Notes: generated by a model from the letters alone, not told the origin. 64,000 bases of DNA from Streptosporangiaceae bacterium (GCA_025934635.1 JAICWX010000005.1:1-64000), one strand, 5' to 3'; counted from the stretch's first letter, positions 44,054 through 52,029 are shown. Numbers and translations: made by a program.

Positions 44054-45259
44054 GTGAACGCCATGCCATCAGACGTACTTCCCGAGACGCTGGTCGTCGG
44101 CGGCGGCATCGGGGGGCTCTCGGCCGCGCTGTGCCTCGCGCTCCGGGGCGGCGCCGTCACCCTGGTCGAGCGCTCCAAGAGCTTCGCCGAGGTGGGCGCC
44201 GGCATCCAGCTGGCCCCCAACGCGACCCGTATCCTCGCCCGGCTCGGCGTGCTCGAGAAGATCGTTCCGCTCGCGGTCCGGCCGCGGCGGCTGGTGCTGG
44301 CCGATGCGATCAGCTCCAAAGAGCTCACCTCGCTCGACCTGACCGACTTCCCGGCCCGCTACGGCGCGCCCTATCTCGTCCTGCACCGCAACGACCTGCT
44401 CAGCGCGCTCCTCGAGGGCTGCGAGCAGGCCGGCGTCCGACTGCACACCGATGCCCATGTCACGCGGCTGGAAGATACCGGCGACGGCGTGACGGCCACC
44501 TGCGCCGACGGCCGCGAGTTCACCGCCGGGATCGCCGTCGGCGCGGATGGCCTCCATTCGCGCCTCCGTAAGCTCTTCGCCGACGACGAGCCGGTCATCT
44601 CGGGTTTCGTGGCCTACCGCGGCGCGGTCCCGATGGAGCAGGTGGAACGGCACGCCGACCTGCGCGACGTGGTGGCCTGGCTCGGGCCCGGCCTGCACCT
44701 GGTGCAGTACCCGCTGCGCTCGGGCCGGATGTACAACCAGGTGGCGGTGTTCCGCAGCCCGTCATTCCTGCACGGGGACCCCGACTACGGCAACCCGCAG
44801 GAGCTGAAGGAAGCCTTCGCCGGCTGCGGCGAGCACGTCCGGGAGTCGCTGGGCACGCTCAGCATCGACAACCGCTGGCCGATGCTCGACCGGCCGCCGA
44901 TAGCGGGCTGGGCCTACGGCCGGCTGGCCCTGCTCGGCGACGCCGCCCACCCCATGCTGCAGTACCTGGCCCAGGGGGCCTGCCAGGCCCTGGAGGATGC
45001 CGACGCGCTGGCCGAGGCGCTGGCCGCGGCGGGCAACGCCGGACGCCCGGCCGCCGAGGGACTGACCGCGTACGCGGCCCGCCGCGCCCCGCGCGCGAAC
45101 CGCGTCCAGCGCACGGCCAGGACCTGGGGCGAGATCTGGCACGTGGACGGCGTGGCCAAGCTGATCAGGGACGAGCTGCTGATCGACCGGGACGTGGCCG
45201 ACCATAAACATGTGGCGTGGCTTTACGATGAGGCCCCGCCGGAAAGGAGCACGTCATGA
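44054..45259 (+). CDS. 3-hydroxybenzoate 6-monooxygenase (gentisate-forming flavoprotein)
   Basis: A 401-residue class A flavin monooxygenase. LVVGGGIGGLSAALCLALRG binds the ADP of FAD, VGAGIQLAPNATRILARLG is the salicylate/3-hydroxybenzoate hydroxylase mark, VGADGLHSRLRKLF is the DG motif, and LALLGDAAHPMLQYLAQGACQ is the GD motif. PMLDRPPIAGW and HPMLQYLAQGA recall, as I know it, the Rhodococcus 3HB6H. It should hydroxylate 3-hydroxybenzoate at C6 with NADH and O2. The next two genes complete gentisate ring opening and isomerisation. GTG 44054 or ATG 44063 may be the start. Confidence 0.85.
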   Translation: MNAMPSDVLPETLVVGGGIGGLSAALCLALRGGAVTLVERSKSFAEVGAGIQLAPNATRILARLGVLEKIVPLAVRPRRLVLADAISSKELTSLDLTDFPARYGAPYLVLHRNDLLSALLEGCEQAGVRLHTDAHVTRLEDTGDGVTATCADGREFTAGIAVGADGLHSRLRKLFADDEPVISGFVAYRGAVPMEQVERHADLRDVVAWLGPGLHLVQYPLRSGRMYNQVAVFRSPSFLHGDPDYGNPQELKEAFAGCGEHVRESLGTLSIDNRWPMLDRPPIAGWAYGRLALLGDAAHPMLQYLAQGACQALEDADALAEALAAAGNAGRPAAEGLTAYAARRAPRANRVQRTARTWGEIWHVDGVAKLIRDELLIDRDVADHKHVAWLYDEAPPERSTS

Positions 45260-46326
45260 CCGACGTGATTGACGAGGGCGCGCTGCGGCAGCTCTACGAC
45301 GACTTCGCCGCGGCCGACCTGAAGCCGCTGTGGACCGAGATCGGCAACCTCCAGCCCGAGTTCCCCCAGCCCGACGCGCTCCCGCACCGCTGGGCCTGGG
45401 CCGACCTGCTCCCGCTGGCCGAACGGGCCGGGGACCTGGTGCCGGTCGGCCGCGGCGGCGAGCGCCGGGCCATCGCGCTGGCCAACCCGGGGCTCGGCGG
45501 CCAGCCGTTCGCCACCCCCACGCTGTGGGCCGCCATCCAGTACCTCGGGGCCGGCGAGGTGGCGCCGTCGCACCGGCACGCGCAGGGCGCGTTCCGGTTC
45601 GTCGTCCGCGGCGAGGCGGTCTGGACCGTGGTGAACGGCGACCCGGTGCAGATGCGGGCGGGCGACCTGCTGCTCACCCCGTCGTGGCACTGGCACGGCC
45701 ACCACCACGTCGGGGACGAGCCGATGGCCTGGCTCGACGGCCTGGACATCCCGCTGATCAAGAAGCTGGACGCCAGCTTCTTCGAGTTCGGCGACGACGG
45801 CATCGAGGACAAGGCGACCCCGGACAAGTCCCGCTCGGAGCGGCTGTGGGCGCATGCGGGCCGCCGGCCGCTGTCGGCGCTGGAAAACCTGCCCAACTCC
45901 CCGCTGATGGCCTACCGCTGGGCCGACACCGACGCGGCGCTGGCCGCCCAGCTCGAGCTGGAGGACGAGGGCTACCCCGGCGTGTACGAGCCCGGGCACG
46001 CCGCCCTGCGGTTCACCAACCCGATGACCGGCGGGGACGCGCTGCCCACGCTGCGCACCGAGATGCACCGGCTGCGGGCCGGGACGACCACCAGCACCCA
46101 GCGCAGCACCGGCTCGGCGATCTGGCAGACGTTCCGCGGGCGCGGGGTGGCCGAGCTCGCCGGACAGCGGTTCGAGCTGGCCGAGGGCGACCTAATCACC
46201 GTGCCGGCCTGGGCCCCGCTGCGCTTCACCGCCGACACCCAGCTGGACCTGTTCACCTTCAACGACCACCGCATCCTCGAGGTCCTGAACCTGGCGCGGG
46301 GCGGCACCGAACCGGTCCGCCCGTGA
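45256..46326 (+). CDS. Gentisate 1,2-dioxygenase
   Basis: A 356-residue bicupin. The first cupin has the Fe(II) ligands in APSHRHAQGAFRFVVRG and PSWHWHGHHHVG; the second spans about residues 265-345 (EMHRLRAGTTTSTQRSTGSA), where only a degenerate metal site is seen, as in other members. It opens gentisate to maleylpyruvate. It overlaps the flavin hydroxylase gene by 4 bases and the isomerase gene by 4 bases, so it is translationally coupled on both sides. Confidence 0.9.
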   Translation: MTDVIDEGALRQLYDDFAAADLKPLWTEIGNLQPEFPQPDALPHRWAWADLLPLAERAGDLVPVGRGGERRAIALANPGLGGQPFATPTLWAAIQYLGAGEVAPSHRHAQGAFRFVVRGEAVWTVVNGDPVQMRAGDLLLTPSWHWHGHHHVGDEPMAWLDGLDIPLIKKLDASFFEFGDDGIEDKATPDKSRSERLWAHAGRRPLSALENLPNSPLMAYRWADTDAALAAQLELEDEGYPGVYEPGHAALRFTNPMTGGDALPTLRTEMHRLRAGTTTSTQRSTGSAIWQTFRGRGVAELAGQRFELAEGDLITVPAWAPLRFTADTQLDLFTFNDHRILEVLNLARGGTEPVRP

Positions 46327-47099
46327 CCGCGCTGCCCCCCTGGGACACGGTGATCGCCTGGGCCACCCAGGGCCAGCAGGCCGTCGAACTGGCGGCCAGC
46401 CGGCTCGACCCCAGCCAGGTGGCCGAGCCGTCCCGGCTGCCCGGCTGGACCCGCGGGCACGTGCTGTCCCACCTGGCCCGCAACGCCGACGCCCTGGTCA
46501 ACCTGCTCACCTGGGCCCGCACCGGCACCGAGACGCGGATGTACGCGTCCCCCGCCGACCGGGCCGACGGCATCGAGGCGGGAGCGTACCGGGCCCTGCC
46601 CGAGCAGCTCGCTGACCTCAACGCCGCGGACGAGCGGTTCCTGGTGGCCGCGGCGGCCGTCCCGGCCGACCGCCGGGAGTTCACGGTCCTGTCCGCGCAG
46701 GGCCGCGAGATCCCGGCCAGCGAGGTCCCCTGGCTGCGGGTCCGCGAGGTCTGGCTGCACGTGGTCGACCTGGACGCCGACTACGACGTGGACGACATGC
46801 CCGATGACGTGGCGTGGATGCTGGCCGCGGACGTGGCCGGCTGGATGTCGTCCCGCACCCAGATAACGGCGGAGCTGCGCGCCGAGGGCCAGCCGGACGC
46901 GATCAGGCTCGGCCCCGGCCCCAGCGGCCCCGGCCCCAGCGGCGGCGGCCCCAGCGGCCCCGAACCCAGTGGCGGCACCGGGGTCGTCGTCGAGGGCACC
47001 CCGCAGCGGATCGCCGGCTGGCTGACCGGCCGCGTCCACGGCGTCCACGGGCTCACCGTCGCCACGGACGAGCTTCCGGACCTGCCGCGCTGGCTCTAA
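46323..47099 (+). CDS. Maleylpyruvate isomerase (mycothiol-dependent type)
   Basis: A 258-residue protein of the DinB-like MDMPI fold. RLPGWTRGHVLSHLARNADAL and VREVWLHVVDLD supply the metal-binding His, Glu and Asp-region residues. In actinobacteria this enzyme uses mycothiol to turn maleylpyruvate into fumarylpyruvate. A Gly-Pro-Ser repeat (GPGPSGPGPS...) is inserted near residues 197-218, just before the C-terminal subdomain. GTG 46323 overlaps the gentisate dioxygenase stop (GTGA). No fumarylpyruvate hydrolase gene follows, so the final hydrolysis must be encoded elsewhere. Confidence 0.88.
   Translation: MTALPPWDTVIAWATQGQQAVELAASRLDPSQVAEPSRLPGWTRGHVLSHLARNADALVNLLTWARTGTETRMYASPADRADGIEAGAYRALPEQLADLNAADERFLVAAAAVPADRREFTVLSAQGREIPASEVPWLRVREVWLHVVDLDADYDVDDMPDDVAWMLAADVAGWMSSRTQITAELRAEGQPDAIRLGPGPSGPGPSGGGPSGPEPSGGTGVVVEGTPQRIAGWLTGRVHGVHGLTVATDELPDLPRWL
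46911..46976. repeat. In-frame Gly-Pro-Ser coding repeat
   Basis: Imperfect 15-bp GGCCCCAGCGGCCCC-type units inside the maleylpyruvate isomerase gene, encoding GPSGP repeats in a probable surface loop. Confidence 0.7.
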
Positions 47100-47121
47100 A
47101 TCCACCCGAAAAGGAAACGGC

Positions 47122-47826
47122 ATGGAAACCACCGAACAGCTCATCGCGGCGACCGCCCAGGCCAACCAGGCCCTGGCCGCGAGCGGCCAGTCGGACATGG
47201 TGTGGGGCCACGCCTCAATTCGTGACCCGCAAAACCGCGGCGTCTGGATGAAGGCCTCGGGCTGGTCGTTCGGCGAGGTGACCGGGGACCGGGTAGCGCT
47301 GGTCTCGCCCGCGGGGGAGGTGCTGGCGGGCAACGGGCCGCGGCACATCGAGTACCCCATCCACACCGAGGTGATGCTGGCCCGGCCCGACGTCGGCTGC
47401 GTGGTGCACACCCACGCCCCGGCCGCGTGCGCCTTCGCCGCGCTGGACCAGCCGCTGCTCGCGCTGTCCCACGACGGGGTCGAGTTCGCCGACCCGCCGA
47501 TCGGCCGGTTCACCCGCACCGGCGGCCTGATCAGCTCCGCCGACCTCGGCAAAGCCCTGGCCGACGCGATCGGCGACGGGAACGGCGCCCTCCTCCCGAG
47601 GCATGGTCTGGTAACGGTAGGCGCCGATCCCGCCCGGGCCGTCATGCGCGCGGTGCTGCTGGCCCGGGCCTGCCAGGTCCAGCTCCAGGCGCTGGCGGCC
47701 GGGGAGATCAGGACCTGGTCCGACCCGGCCGAGATCGAGAAGAAGAAGGCCGAGGTCTGGCCGGAGTCTCAGTACAACGCCGGATACGCCTACCTCTGCC
47801 GGCTGGCCGCCGCCGCGGCCCTATGA
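47122..47826 (+). CDS. Class II aldolase/adducin-family protein
   Basis: A 234-residue Zn-dependent aldolase fold. SDMVWGHASIRDP (substrate loop), PIHTEVMLARPDVGCVVHTH APA-type His cluster and LLPRHGLVTVG supply the metal ligands. Related enzymes split sugar phosphates or decarboxylate or dehydrate hydroxy-acids. In this operon, after gentisate cleavage genes, an aldol cleavage of a ring-opened product would be a fitting role, but the assignment is inference. A TCCACCCGAAAAGGAAACGGC leader places AAAGGAAA before ATG 47122. Confidence 0.8.
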   Translation: METTEQLIAATAQANQALAASGQSDMVWGHASIRDPQNRGVWMKASGWSFGEVTGDRVALVSPAGEVLAGNGPRHIEYPIHTEVMLARPDVGCVVHTHAPAACAFAALDQPLLALSHDGVEFADPPIGRFTRTGGLISSADLGKALADAIGDGNGALLPRHGLVTVGADPARAVMRAVLLARACQVQLQALAAGEIRTWSDPAEIEKKKAEVWPESQYNAGYAYLCRLAAAAAL

Positions 47827-47833
47827 TCCGCCC

Positions 47834-48700
47834 ATGAGGGAGATCACGGTCGGCGTCGTCGCCCCGGCCTACGTCAACGTCCCGCTGTGGATCGCGCAGG
47901 AAAAAGGCTTCCTCGAACAGCACGGCCTCGCCGCGACCGAGAACATCCTGGGCACCACGCACGGCGTGACCCAGGCGCTCCGCCACGGCACCGTCGACAT
48001 CGCCCTCGGCTCCCCGGAGGGCAGCATCGCCGACGCGGTAGCCGGCGGCCATCTTCGCGTCGCCGCCGGACTCATCGACCGCCCCCCGCTCTCCATGATT
48101 GCCATCCCGAAGCACAAGACCTTTGCCGACCTGCGCGGCGGCCGGATCGGCACCTCCTCCCTGACCGAAGGCACCCGGCACGTCGCCGAGCGGATGCTCG
48201 CCGCGAACGGACTGACCTACCCGGCCGACTACGACTTCGCCCTGGAGGGCTCGCACGTCGAGCGGTGGAAGGCGCTCCAGGCCGGCACGATCGACGCGGC
48301 CCTGCAGATGATCCCGTACGACGCCATGGCGGTCGACGCCGGCTTCACCGACCTCGGGCCGGTGACCGAGGAATTCGCCCTGAGCACCGTCTGCATCAAG
48401 CTTCCGGCCGAACGGGATATCGTCCCCCCCTTCCTTCAGGCCCTCGCCGAAGCGACGCAATGGTTCCGCGATCACGTCGAGGAATCCGCGGCACTCGCCG
48501 CCGCCCGCACCTCCATGGACACCCGCTACGCCCTCGGCGCCTGCCGCAAGCTGGCCGCCGACGGCGTGATCCCGCCGGACCAGCGGTCCGCCCCCGCGGC
48601 CATCGGCGCCGTCGTCGCCGCCCTGCGGGCCAGCGGCCAGCTTCCGCCCGACGGGCGGCCCGACCCCGTCGAAACCGCCGTCGACTACTCCTACCTGTGA
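47834..48700 (+). CDS. NMT1/THI5-like substrate-binding-fold protein without signal peptide
   Basis: A 288-residue type II periplasmic-binding fold: VGVVAPAYVNVPLWIAQEKGFL, GTTHGVTQALRHGTVDIALGS and GGRIGTSSLTEGTRHVAERML are typical of SsuA/TauA/NMT1 proteins. The N-terminus MREITVGVV enters the fold at once, with no signal peptide or lipobox, and no ABC permease or ATPase gene is adjacent. It may therefore be a cytoplasmic binding protein or an enzyme like the THI5-type. It sits between the aldolase and a flavoprotein hydroxylase, its stop overlapping the latter's ATG. Confidence 0.75.
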   Translation: MREITVGVVAPAYVNVPLWIAQEKGFLEQHGLAATENILGTTHGVTQALRHGTVDIALGSPEGSIADAVAGGHLRVAAGLIDRPPLSMIAIPKHKTFADLRGGRIGTSSLTEGTRHVAERMLAANGLTYPADYDFALEGSHVERWKALQAGTIDAALQMIPYDAMAVDAGFTDLGPVTEEFALSTVCIKLPAERDIVPPFLQALAEATQWFRDHVEESAALAAARTSMDTRYALGACRKLAADGVIPPDQRSAPAAIGAVVAALRASGQLPPDGRPDPVETAVDYSYL

Positions 48701-50334
48701 TGGACAGCCCCGTGATTGATGGGCCGTTCGACGTCGCGGTCGTGGGCGGCGGCCCGGTCGGCATGTGGCTGGCCGCCGAACTGCACCGCGGGGGAGCGCG
48801 CCCGGTCGTGCTGGAGCGGCGCGCGCAGCGCCCGCCCTACTCCAAGGCGCTTACCCTCTACCCGCGCACGCTCGAAGTTTTCGCCATGCGCGGCCTGGTC
48901 GACCGCTGGCTGGCCGAGGGCACCCCGGTGCCGTCCTCGCACTTCGCGCTGCTGAAGAACCGGCTGGACTTCTCGGTCCTGCCGACCCGCTACCCGTACA
49001 CCCTGTTCCTGCCCCAGCGCCGCACCGAGGAACTGCTCGAAGCACACCTAGCCGAGCTCGGCGTTCCCTATCGTCGCGGCCATTCCGTCACCGGTCTCCG
49101 CCAGGATGCGTCCGGTGTCGACCTCGACGTGGAGACGCCGACCGGGACGGCGACCCTGCGGGCCGCGTTCGCGGTCGGCTGCGACGGCGCCGCCAGCGGT
49201 GTCCGCACCGCGGCCGGGATCGACTTCGCCGGCAGCCCGGACACCTGGCGGACCATCCTCGGCGACGTCGACCTGGCCGACCCGCCCGCGGCTCCCGCGC
49301 TGTCCCTGAACGAGTCCGGCGGCTCGATGTACATGGTCGCGATCGGCGGCGGCCGGTACCGGATCGCCACCATCGACCACGCGACGCTGGGCGACCCGCT
49401 CGACGCCCCGGCCACGTTCGCCGAACTGCAAGCCAGCGCCCGGCGCCTGGCCGGGACCGACTTCGGCATGAGGGAAACCCCGGACATGTGGCTGAGCCGG
49501 GTCGGCAACGCCGCCCGGCAGGCCGAGCACTACCGGTCCGGCCGCGTCCTGCTGGCCGGCGACGCCGCCCACATCCACTACCCGGCCGGCGGCCAGGGCC
49601 TCAACCTCGGCCTGCAAGACGCCGCCAACCTGGCCTGGAAACTCGCCGCCGAAATCCGCGGCTGGGCGCCCCCCGGCCTGCTCGACAGCTATCACGCCGA
49701 ACGCTATCCCGTCGGCCTGGAGGTCATCGACGACTCGCTGGCCCAGTGCGGCCTGATCGCCAACCCCACCCGCGAAGGCGTCGTCCTCCGCGACCGCTTC
49801 AACACCCTCCTCGGCAGCTACCCCGCCCTCGCCCAGGACCTGTCCCTGCGCCTCTCCGGCCTAGCCATCCGCTACCCCGCCCCAGACCAGGACACCGCCA
49901 GCCCCCAGGACCAGGACACCGCCAGCCCCATCGGCGAGCGAGCCCCCGACCTCCCCCTGCGCATCATCGACCCGCACCAGCCCGCTCCCCGCCCGAACCA
50001 GCCCGCTCCCCGCCCGAACCAGCCCGCTACCCGCTCGAACCAGCCCGCCACCCCGCTTCCCGCCCCGGTCACCACGATCTTCGCTCTCCTCCCTCCTGCG
50101 AGGTTTGTCCTGCTCAATCTGGTTTCTGAGGCCCCCTCAGCCCCTGCGCTCCCGCCCGATTCGATCCCGGCCGGCTATGCCGACCGCCTGACCGTCGTGA
50201 CCGCCCAGCTAGCCGAAGACCACCCCACCTGGTCCGGCCTGCGCACCGTCCTCATCCGCCCCGACGGCTACCTAGCCTGGGCCACCCCCGCCACCGACCC
50301 CCCGCCCCTAGCCACCTGGCTCGGCCACCCCTAA
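48700..50334 (+). CDS. FAD-dependent aromatic hydroxylase (PheA/TfdB/MhpA type)
   Basis: A 544-residue group A flavin monooxygenase. VAVVGGGPVGMWLAAELHRGG binds FAD; GCDGAASGVRTAAGI is the DG motif; VLLAGDAAHIHYPAGGQGLN is the GD motif, with the phenol-hydroxylase-like HxxxPxGGxGLN. A C-terminal thioredoxin-like domain (~430-540) follows, but it is interrupted by Pro/Asn/Gln repeats (NQPAPRP) and a doubled DQDTASP. The family ring-hydroxylates phenols, 3-hydroxyphenylpropionate and similar compounds. It ends the catabolic block. Start ATG 48700 overlaps the upstream TGA by one base. Confidence 0.85.
   Translation: MDSPVIDGPFDVAVVGGGPVGMWLAAELHRGGARPVVLERRAQRPPYSKALTLYPRTLEVFAMRGLVDRWLAEGTPVPSSHFALLKNRLDFSVLPTRYPYTLFLPQRRTEELLEAHLAELGVPYRRGHSVTGLRQDASGVDLDVETPTGTATLRAAFAVGCDGAASGVRTAAGIDFAGSPDTWRTILGDVDLADPPAAPALSLNESGGSMYMVAIGGGRYRIATIDHATLGDPLDAPATFAELQASARRLAGTDFGMRETPDMWLSRVGNAARQAEHYRSGRVLLAGDAAHIHYPAGGQGLNLGLQDAANLAWKLAAEIRGWAPPGLLDSYHAERYPVGLEVIDDSLAQCGLIANPTREGVVLRDRFNTLLGSYPALAQDLSLRLSGLAIRYPAPDQDTASPQDQDTASPIGERAPDLPLRIIDPHQPAPRPNQPAPRPNQPATRSNQPATPLPAPVTTIFALLPPARFVLLNLVSEAPSAPALPPDSIPAGYADRLTVVTAQLAEDHPTWSGLRTVLIRPDGYLAWATPATDPPPLATWLGHP
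49885..50051. repeat. In-frame tandem repeats in the flavin hydroxylase gene
   Basis: Two copies of a 24-bp unit (encoding DQDTASPQ) at 49885-49931 and three to four copies of a 21-bp unit (NQPAPRP) at about 49975-50051. They enlarge the junction and first part of the C-terminal domain by roughly 50 residues. Confidence 0.8.
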
Positions 50335-50419
50335 GCCCGCCCCGCGTCCCGTCCTATGAACGTCGCGTCCTAAGAACTCGGTATGCCATCGGGTACTTAC
50401 TTACGTACCCCGTGCGCCA

Positions 50420-50524
50420 CCCACTCCCGTCCACCGCCAGCCCACCGCCGTTCACCGCCAGCCCACCGCCGTTCACCGCCAGCCCACCGCCGTTCACCGC
50501 CAGCCCACTCCCGTCCACCGCCAG
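50420..50524. repeat. 21-bp minisatellite, five units in variant-core-core-core-variant order
   Basis: Units at 50420, 50441, 50462, 50483 and 50504. The inner three are identical (CCCACCGCCGTTCACCGCCA + G); the outer two share a different version (CCCACTCCCGTCCACCGCCA + G). No unique spacers, so it is not CRISPR. Confidence 0.85.
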
Positions 50525-50601
50525 CCCGGCCCCACGCGCCGGATCCCACTGACCCCATGTGCATCACAGGCTGTTCATGAGGTGAGAATGGCGTATTAAC
50601 G

Positions 50602-50662
50602 CGGTGGATCCGGATTATCCGGTGGATCTGGGTAACCCTGGGGTACCGGATCCACCGGATAA
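50602..50662. repeat. Three-arm inverted repeat with two mutually exclusive hairpins
   Basis: Right arm 50646-50662 can pair either with 50602-50613 (CGGTGGATCCGG with CCGGATCCACCG) or with 50615-50628 (TTATCCGGTGGATC with GATCCACCGGATAA). Both are perfect (12 and 14 bp). It lies about 150 bp upstream of the small gene at 50808. Confidence 0.7.
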
Positions 50663-50807
50663 GCCATATCCTCCGAGCTATTTCCCAGCGCATTGCATCA
50701 CGGCGCGCTTGGGTAACACGGAGGTCCTCATGGCGCCTCGCGGACGTAGGCCTGGGCCGGGATCCGCAGCAGGGCGGGCAGGATGACCGCCGCCACTCGT
50801 CAAGATC

Positions 50808-51026
50808 GTGGGGATCGAGGAGGCCGGCTCGGATCCCGGGGTGACGGTCACGCCGCACGCGCAGCCCGGCGCCCGGCTCGACGGGCTGCGCGACAACTAC
50901 TCCCGGCTGGCCGAGGCCCGGGCCTTCGCCGCGGACCCCGAGCAGGCACTGGCGATGGCACGGGACGCGATCAGGAGCCTGAAGATCGTCGTGCACGCGC
51001 CCCCGGCCGACCCCGACTGGTTCTGA
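50808..51026 (+). CDS. Small hypothetical protein (72 aa)
   Basis: GTG 50808 opens a frame with almost pure G/C third positions. The product has a Gly/Pro-rich start and a helical core (RLDGLRDNYSRLAEARAFAA, DPEQALAMARDAIRSLKIVV). No motif or family recognised. The ribosome site is weak, so GTG 50841 is an alternative. It converges on the YciI-like gene 6 bases away. Confidence 0.5.
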   Translation: MGIEEAGSDPGVTVTPHAQPGARLDGLRDNYSRLAEARAFAADPEQALAMARDAIRSLKIVVHAPPADPDWF

Positions 51027-51032
51027 ACAGGG

Positions 51033-51326
51033 CTACATGGAGTGGGCCTCGTAGATGCGGACGCTTTCGATCACCGGCATGCCGCTCACCAGCGATTCGG
51101 CTTCGGCGAGGCTCTCGGCGTTGAGGATGCAGTAGCCGACCAGCGGTGACGGTGACTGCAGATCCAGCTCGGTGCGGCCGCCCGCGCTGAGTTCGACCCC
51201 GCGCCCGAACGGGCTGCCCGGATCGACCAGGTGTGGGCCGGCCGCCTTGAACCATTCACCCCAGGCCCGCTGCACCTCGTCCGTCGGCGGGACGAACCCG
51301 TAGGTCAGTACGACGAACTTCTTCAC
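51033..51326 (-). CDS. YciI-like (YCII-domain) protein
   Basis: A 97-residue ferredoxin-like fold: MKKFVVLTYGFVPPTDEVQRAW, SPLVGYCILNAESLAEAESL and PVIESVRIYEA. YCII proteins include small-molecule isomerases, but most are orphan partners of regulators. Its ATG overlaps the stop of the ArsR gene by 4 bases, so the pair is co-expressed and under the tandem operator at 51733-51766. Confidence 0.85.
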   Translation of the reverse strand: MKKFVVLTYGFVPPTDEVQRAWGEWFKAAGPHLVDPGSPFGRGVELSAGGRTELDLQSPSPLVGYCILNAESLAEAESLVSGMPVIESVRIYEAHSM

Positions 51327-51727
51327 TGCGTGCTCCTGTCTGCATCCCCGGCCGGCCGCTGGGGGTCGCGGCCGAGATAGCCCTGGTAGTTCTCGAACGA
51401 GGCCTCGTCGCTGCCCCAGTAGGTGTGGAACTGGCCCGCCCAGTCCTGCAGCAGCCGGAGCCGGCCCGGGTGCAGGATCAGGTAGGTCGTGCGGCCGGTC
51501 TTGCGGCGGCTGACCAGGCCCGCGCTCTCCAGCGCCTTGACGTGCTTGTGGATGGCCGGCAGCGACAGGCCCCGCATCCGGGCAAGCTGGCTGACGGCGC
51601 AGGGCTGCAAGCCAAGGGTGTAGACGATCGCCCGCCGGTGGGGGTTCGCCAGTGCCTCCAGCACGGCATCGAGCACGGCGTCGTTCCCATCGGCCCCGCC
51701 AGTACCTGGCCCGTCGATCCCGGTCAC
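51323..51727 (-). CDS. ArsR-type winged-helix regulator
   Basis: A 134-residue regulator. AVLDAVLEALANPHRRAIVYTL, CAVSQLARMRGLSLPAIHKH and GLVSRRKTGRTTYLILHPGRL form the helix-turn-helix and wing. GTG 51727 is chosen: CTGGAGG lies about 10 bases upstream, and an upstream in-frame extension to 51811 would cross the operator boxes. The family commonly pairs with START- or YCII-domain partners, here the downstream YciI-like gene. Confidence 0.85.
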   Translation of the reverse strand: MTGIDGPGTGGADGNDAVLDAVLEALANPHRRAIVYTLGLQPCAVSQLARMRGLSLPAIHKHVKALESAGLVSRRKTGRTTYLILHPGRLRLLQDWAGQFHTYWGSDEASFENYQGYLGRDPQRPAGDADRSTQ

Positions 51728-51732
51728 ATTAC

Positions 51733-51766
51733 TTAACCTCCAGGTTAATGTTAACCTGGGAGTTAA
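51733..51766. promoter_or_regulatory. Tandem ArsR operator boxes
   Basis: Box 1 (51733-51748) is the palindrome TTAACCT-CC-AGGTTAA; box 2 (51751-51766) is TTAACCTGGGAGTTAA. Their 18-bp spacing puts them on nearly the same face of the helix. They lie 6 bp upstream of the ArsR start, overlapping its ribosome site region, as expected for autorepression. Confidence 0.8.
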
Positions 51767-51816
51767 CTTTGTCCAGCCGCGGCCCGGGATCCCCGCCGGG
51801 CTGTCAATCAATTAAC

Positions 51817-51830
51817 GTGATCCACGTCAC
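51817..51830. promoter_or_regulatory. CRP-like site GTGA-N6-TCAC
   Basis: Matches the CRP/FNR-family half-site and spacing exactly. It lies about 200 bp upstream of the secreted protein gene (52030) and about 90 bp upstream of the divergent ArsR gene, in the A+T-rich gap. Actinobacterial Crp could bind here, activating or repressing either gene. Confidence 0.45.
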
Positions 51831-52029
51831 ATCGACCGGCCCATCCGTATTACTGCTGGGTAACCATGAATTCCGGCGTTCGGCTTACCCGTTAGTTACT
51901 AGAGATCATTCTCATCTGCCGATACTCAAACAAGATCAATCAAGGTTGAGCGCAAGTCCTTGATGTTTATTGGTGATTCGCGGGGATACCTATCGATGAT
52001 TCAAACAACGCCTATCGAGAGGTAAATCC

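Larger units (their letters stand above)
50335..50807. other. Gene-free stretch with minisatellite and competing hairpins
   Basis: Between the flavin hydroxylase and the small gene at 50808. It holds a five-unit 21-bp minisatellite (50420-50524) and an unusual three-arm inverted repeat (50602-50662). A plus-strand reading frame at 50383-50580 is only the translated repeat (PPAHRRS) and is not credible. Confidence 0.7.

Noticed and set aside
50420..50524. Possible CRISPR-like array
   Set aside because: Units are directly adjacent 21-mers without spacers, and no cas gene is present.
50383..50580. 65-codon frame encoding PPAHRRS repeats
   Set aside because: It is only the translation of the 21-bp minisatellite, with no ribosome site and no folded part.
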